Assembly: GCF_005848555.1 (NCBI RefSeq)
Contig: NZ_CP040518.1
Location: 496,001-560,000 of the forward strand
DNA from: Blautia sp. SC05B48
GTDB taxonomy: Bacteria > Bacillota > Clostridia > Lachnospirales > Lachnospiraceae
DNA length: 64,000 bases
Reading direction: 5' to 3'
In this document: positions 63,474-64,000 of the stretch, piece by piece
Layout of the letters: every line of letters starts with the position of its first letter
Position numbering within the stretch: position 1 is the first letter of the stretch
Program-made: the position numbers and the translations under genes
Notes under the pieces: model-generated
What the model saw: only the letters and a program-made list of their open reading frames with translations
Database searches by the model: none
What the model was told of the DNA's origin: nothing

Positions 63474-63594
63474 TTATTTGTCCTCGTATTCTGTCTGGCA
63501 GACTCTGCTGCCCTTATGCTGTCATCTTTTATGTCCCATTTATTGTACTTCTTGAATTATATCTGTCTTTTCTGACATATATCTATATCCATTA

Positions 63595-64000
63595 TCAGAA
63601 TATCTTGGTTGTCCACCTGCTCATATCCCAGACTTCATTTACCACATCCTGGTAAAATTCCGGCTCATGGCAGATGAGAAGGATACTTCCGCGGTATTCC
63701 CTGAGAGCTTTTTTCAGCTCGTCTTTTGCATCTACATCCAGATGATTGGTAGGCTCGTCCAGAAGAAGAATGTTGGTGTCACGGTTCACCAGCTTGCAAA
63801 GACGCACTTTTGCCTGCTCACCACCGCTTAAAACCCGTACCTGGCTCTCAATATGCTTGGTCGTCAGTCCGCATTTTGCCAGCGCGGAACGCACTTCATA
63901 CTGGGAAAATGCCGGAAATTCCTGCCAGAGTTCTTCGATACAGGTAGTTCGATTCTCACCTTTAACTTCCTGCTCAAAATATCCGATCTCAAGGTTCTCG
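63595..64000 (-). CDS. ABC-F family ATPase, C-terminal part (5' end outside window)
   Basis: The frame is open to the window edge; the ATG-like start at 63894 is internal. LEIGYFEQEV, VRVLSGGEQAKV (signature) and ILLLDEPTNHLD (Walker B with the NHLD of ABC-F) identify the second nucleotide-binding domain, followed by the switch His in LICHEPEF. ABC-F proteins act on the ribosome in translation or antibiotic protection. Which subgroup cannot be said from this part. Confidence 0.92.
   Translation of the reverse strand, partial: ENLEIGYFEQEVKGENRTTCIEELWQEFPAFSQYEVRSALAKCGLTTKHIESQVRVLSGGEQAKVRLCKLVNRDTNILLLDEPTNHLDVDAKDELKKALREYRGSILLICHEPEFYQDVVNEVWDMSRWTTKIF

Overview
The window looks like the chromosome of a gut Lachnospiraceae bacterium, Blautia-like by impression. 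The evidence is the strong GGAGG-type ribosome binding sites, YesM-type histidine kinases paired with AraC-type response regulators, a CarD-like protein, a DUF3783 protein, RbsABC-type sugar transporters and an IS1634-like transposase. No database search was possible. There are no rRNA or tRNA genes and no CRISPR array.

Layout. (1) 1-2.8 kb holds the end of a response regulator, its kinase and a DUF3783 gene. (2) 2.9-15.4 kb is a leftward sugar system: response regulator, kinase and anchored sugar-binding protein, then permease, ATPase, permease and binding protein, then an FGGY kinase and an AraA/FucI-like isomerase. (3) 15.6-22.2 kb is a leftward LacI-controlled operon: class II aldolase, LacI, FGGY kinase, GatD-like dehydrogenase, PfkB kinase and aldo/keto reductase. 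It has a clear promoter and operator. A FucU-type mutarotase diverges from it. (4) 23-27 kb holds a secreted papain-like protease and an SH3/repeat membrane protein. (5) 27-30 kb holds UDP-galactopyranose mutase and a ManNAc kinase/epimerase pair. (6) 30-35.4 kb is a scarred region: an Rpn-type nuclease gene between direct repeats, gene fragments, and an IS with two passenger genes.

(7) 35.4-48.6 kb is a leftward, visibly AT-rich surface-polysaccharide operon. It carries DUF4422, GT2 and GT4 glycosyltransferases, LicD, a galactofuranosyltransferase-like protein, Wzy, an IspD/TarI-like cytidylyltransferase, an SDR, Wzx, an acyltransferase, a second Glf and a nucleotidyltransferase. (8) 48.6-51.7 kb lies at the head of that operon and is the most interesting part. 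A tyrosine recombinase gene sits inside a segment bounded by two 25-bp inverted sites that are exact reverse complements. The segment contains a near-consensus promoter pointing out to the left. The first gene it reaches encodes a TnpB-like protein that has lost all three RuvC acidic residues, and this is followed by about 250 nt of hairpin-rich non-coding sequence before the polysaccharide genes. I read this as a phase-variable ON/OFF promoter switch driving a nuclease-dead TnpB (possibly RNA-guided) together with the capsule operon.

(9) 51.7-64 kb is housekeeping-like: galE, a sugar nucleotidyltransferase, a PhoPR-like two-component system with a Na/Pi transporter preceded by Pho-box repeats, GreA, a CarD-like protein, a Tet(M)-like GTPase fused to a Rae1/YacP-type NYN nuclease, a patatin-like lipase, and the end of an ABC-F gene.
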